Below, one piece after another: positions 63,349 to 64,000 of a stretch of DNA of 64,000 nt; within the stretch, counting starts at the first letter, position 1, and the number at the start of each line of letters is the position of its first letter. A program made the translations under genes and the position numbers. A model generated the notes under the pieces. The model ran no database searches and was not told the DNA's origin. It worked only from the letters and a program-made list of their open reading frames with translations. This DNA comes from an uncultured Flavobacteriaceae bacterium (GTDB lineage Bacteria; Bacteroidota; Bacteroidia; Flavobacteriales; Flavobacteriaceae). The DNA is taken from NCBI GenBank assembly GCA_947503005.1, contig CANNCA010000006.1:124001-188000 (forward strand), given 5' to 3'.

Positions 63349-64000
63349 ACTCAAATTCTTTTTTTATTTTTTCGACTTCCAATCCTATATCTCCAGCACC
63401 CATAGTCACCAGAACATCAGGATTTTGAAGTTTAATTTCTTGCAATAAATTCTCCTTTTTAATTACTTTTTTATGTGGATTTTCTATCTTTTCCAATAAC
63501 CATTCTGAAGTGACACCTGCCATTGGTTTTTCCCTTGCTGGATAAATATCCAATAATAATATCGCGTCGAATTTTGACAGACTTGTTGCAAATTCATCTA
63601 TAAAATCTTTTGTTCTCGAAAAAAGATGCGGTTGAAAAACGGCCAAGACTTTCTTATCCGGGTGCATTTCTGAAATGGCATCATAAACTGCGTTGATTTC
63701 CGTAGGATGGTGCGCATAATCATCGATATAAACAAACTCATCTTCTTTGATCTTGTAGGAAAACCTGCGCTGTACTCCCTTAAATGTTTCTAATGCTTCA
63801 GCTAGGCGGTGCATGGGGGAACCTGTTTCCACCGCCATCGCAAAAGCTACTAGACCATTGAGCAGGTTGTGCCTGCCCGGTTTGTTGAACTTAACACCTG
63901 ATAGGGTCTTTTCCGGTGTGTTCAAATCGAATATGTAGGTGCCATGTTCTACTTTTATATTTCGGATACAGTAATCCGAATCATCTTCTATACCATAAGT
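63338..64000 (-). CDS. murC: UDP-N-acetylmuramate--L-alanine ligase (5' end outside window)
   Basis: The last 220 residues of MurC, which adds L-Ala to UDP-MurNAc in peptidoglycan synthesis. The frame is open to the right edge of the window, so the N-terminus lies beyond it. Mur ligase motifs visible are GRHNLLNGLVAFAMA, RRFSYKIKEDEFVYIDDYAHHPTEI (with the DDYAHHPTE signature) and LAVFQPHLFSRTKDF. The C-terminal VLVTMGAGDIG is also typical. It overlaps ftsQ and leads the division cluster ftsQ-ftsA-ftsZ. Confidence 0.95.
   Translation of the reverse strand, partial: TYGIEDDSDYCIRNIKVEHGTYIFDLNTPEKTLSGVKFNKPGRHNLLNGLVAFAMAVETGSPMHRLAEALETFKGVQRRFSYKIKEDEFVYIDDYAHHPTEINAVYDAISEMHPDKKVLAVFQPHLFSRTKDFIDEFATSLSKFDAILLLDIYPAREKPMAGVTSEWLLEKIENPHKKVIKKENLLQEIKLQNPDVLVTMGAGDIGLEVEKIKKEFEYAS

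Overview
The window looks like chromosomal DNA of a marine-type member of the Bacteroidota, most likely family Flavobacteriaceae. The grounds are several lineage-typical features. Several genes carry the Bacteroidota promoter -7 box TAnnTTTG, and the primary sigma factor is the short ~287-residue type. Two type IX secretion parts (PorT and the plug protein) are present, there is a complete Na+-pumping NQR respiratory complex, FtsZ has a very long C-terminal tail, and lipoproteins are abundant. No transposase, integrase, phage gene, plasmid gene or CRISPR array was seen, so most of the window is core or slowly varying genome.

Layout: 0-1.1 kb holds the end of methionine aminopeptidase and a methyltransferase. 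1.1-8.8 kb (minus strand) holds nqrABCDEF, then, beyond a terminator, a small conserved protein and ApbE, the enzyme that attaches FMN to NqrB/NqrC. 8.9-11.7 kb has the T9SS plug protein, a DUF3667 membrane protein and ApaG. 11.8-19.2 kb has pruA, small exported proteins, rsmG, a fatty-acid desaturase and an aspartate aminotransferase, most closed by a clear terminator. 19.3-20.7 kb is the only clearly accessory stretch: an orphan lipoprotein flanked by 8-bp direct repeats, a membrane-protein gene broken by an in-frame TGA, and palindromic repeats. 20.8-36.7 kb has an M20 amidohydrolase, a GIY-YIG protein, TrkAH potassium uptake, menG-porT, an rRNA methyltransferase, a TamL-like outer-membrane assembly lipoprotein, a large MG2-like exported protein, fbaA, accD, a lipoprotein gene broken by an in-frame TAG, and a lipoprotein with two DFGDG motifs. 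36.8-41.6 kb is an information-processing block: rpsO, pnp, the primary sigma factor, a VF530 DNA-binding protein and trmL. 41.6-51.8 kb holds large secreted or membrane proteins: a propeller/cytochrome c fusion, a membrane alpha/beta hydrolase, a BNR-propeller protein and a TPR lipoprotein. 51.8-58.1 kb has rpe, a CBS protein, a YpdA-like reductase, a TPR histidine kinase with its LuxR-type regulator and small proteins. 58.3-64.0 kb (minus strand) has tRNA-Arg(TCG), a DksA-like protein, a YqeY protein and the division cluster ftsZ-ftsA-ftsQ-murC (murC is cut by the window edge).

How the genes fit together: MenG finishes menaquinone, the likely quinone used by NQR; NQR makes a sodium gradient and ApbE matures it. 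The sigma factor encoded at 39.8 kb would read the TAnnTTTG promoters seen across the window. PorT and the plug protein serve type IX secretion, and TamL serves outer-membrane biogenesis. I found no convincing wholly new multi-gene system. The most interesting signals are small: the cassette-like lipoprotein gene, two genes each broken by one in-frame stop, an AccD without its zinc-ribbon cysteines, a decayed duplicate of a tRNA 3' end with its terminator, an orphan short transcript-like unit after the sigma factor, and a 42-residue basic ORF.
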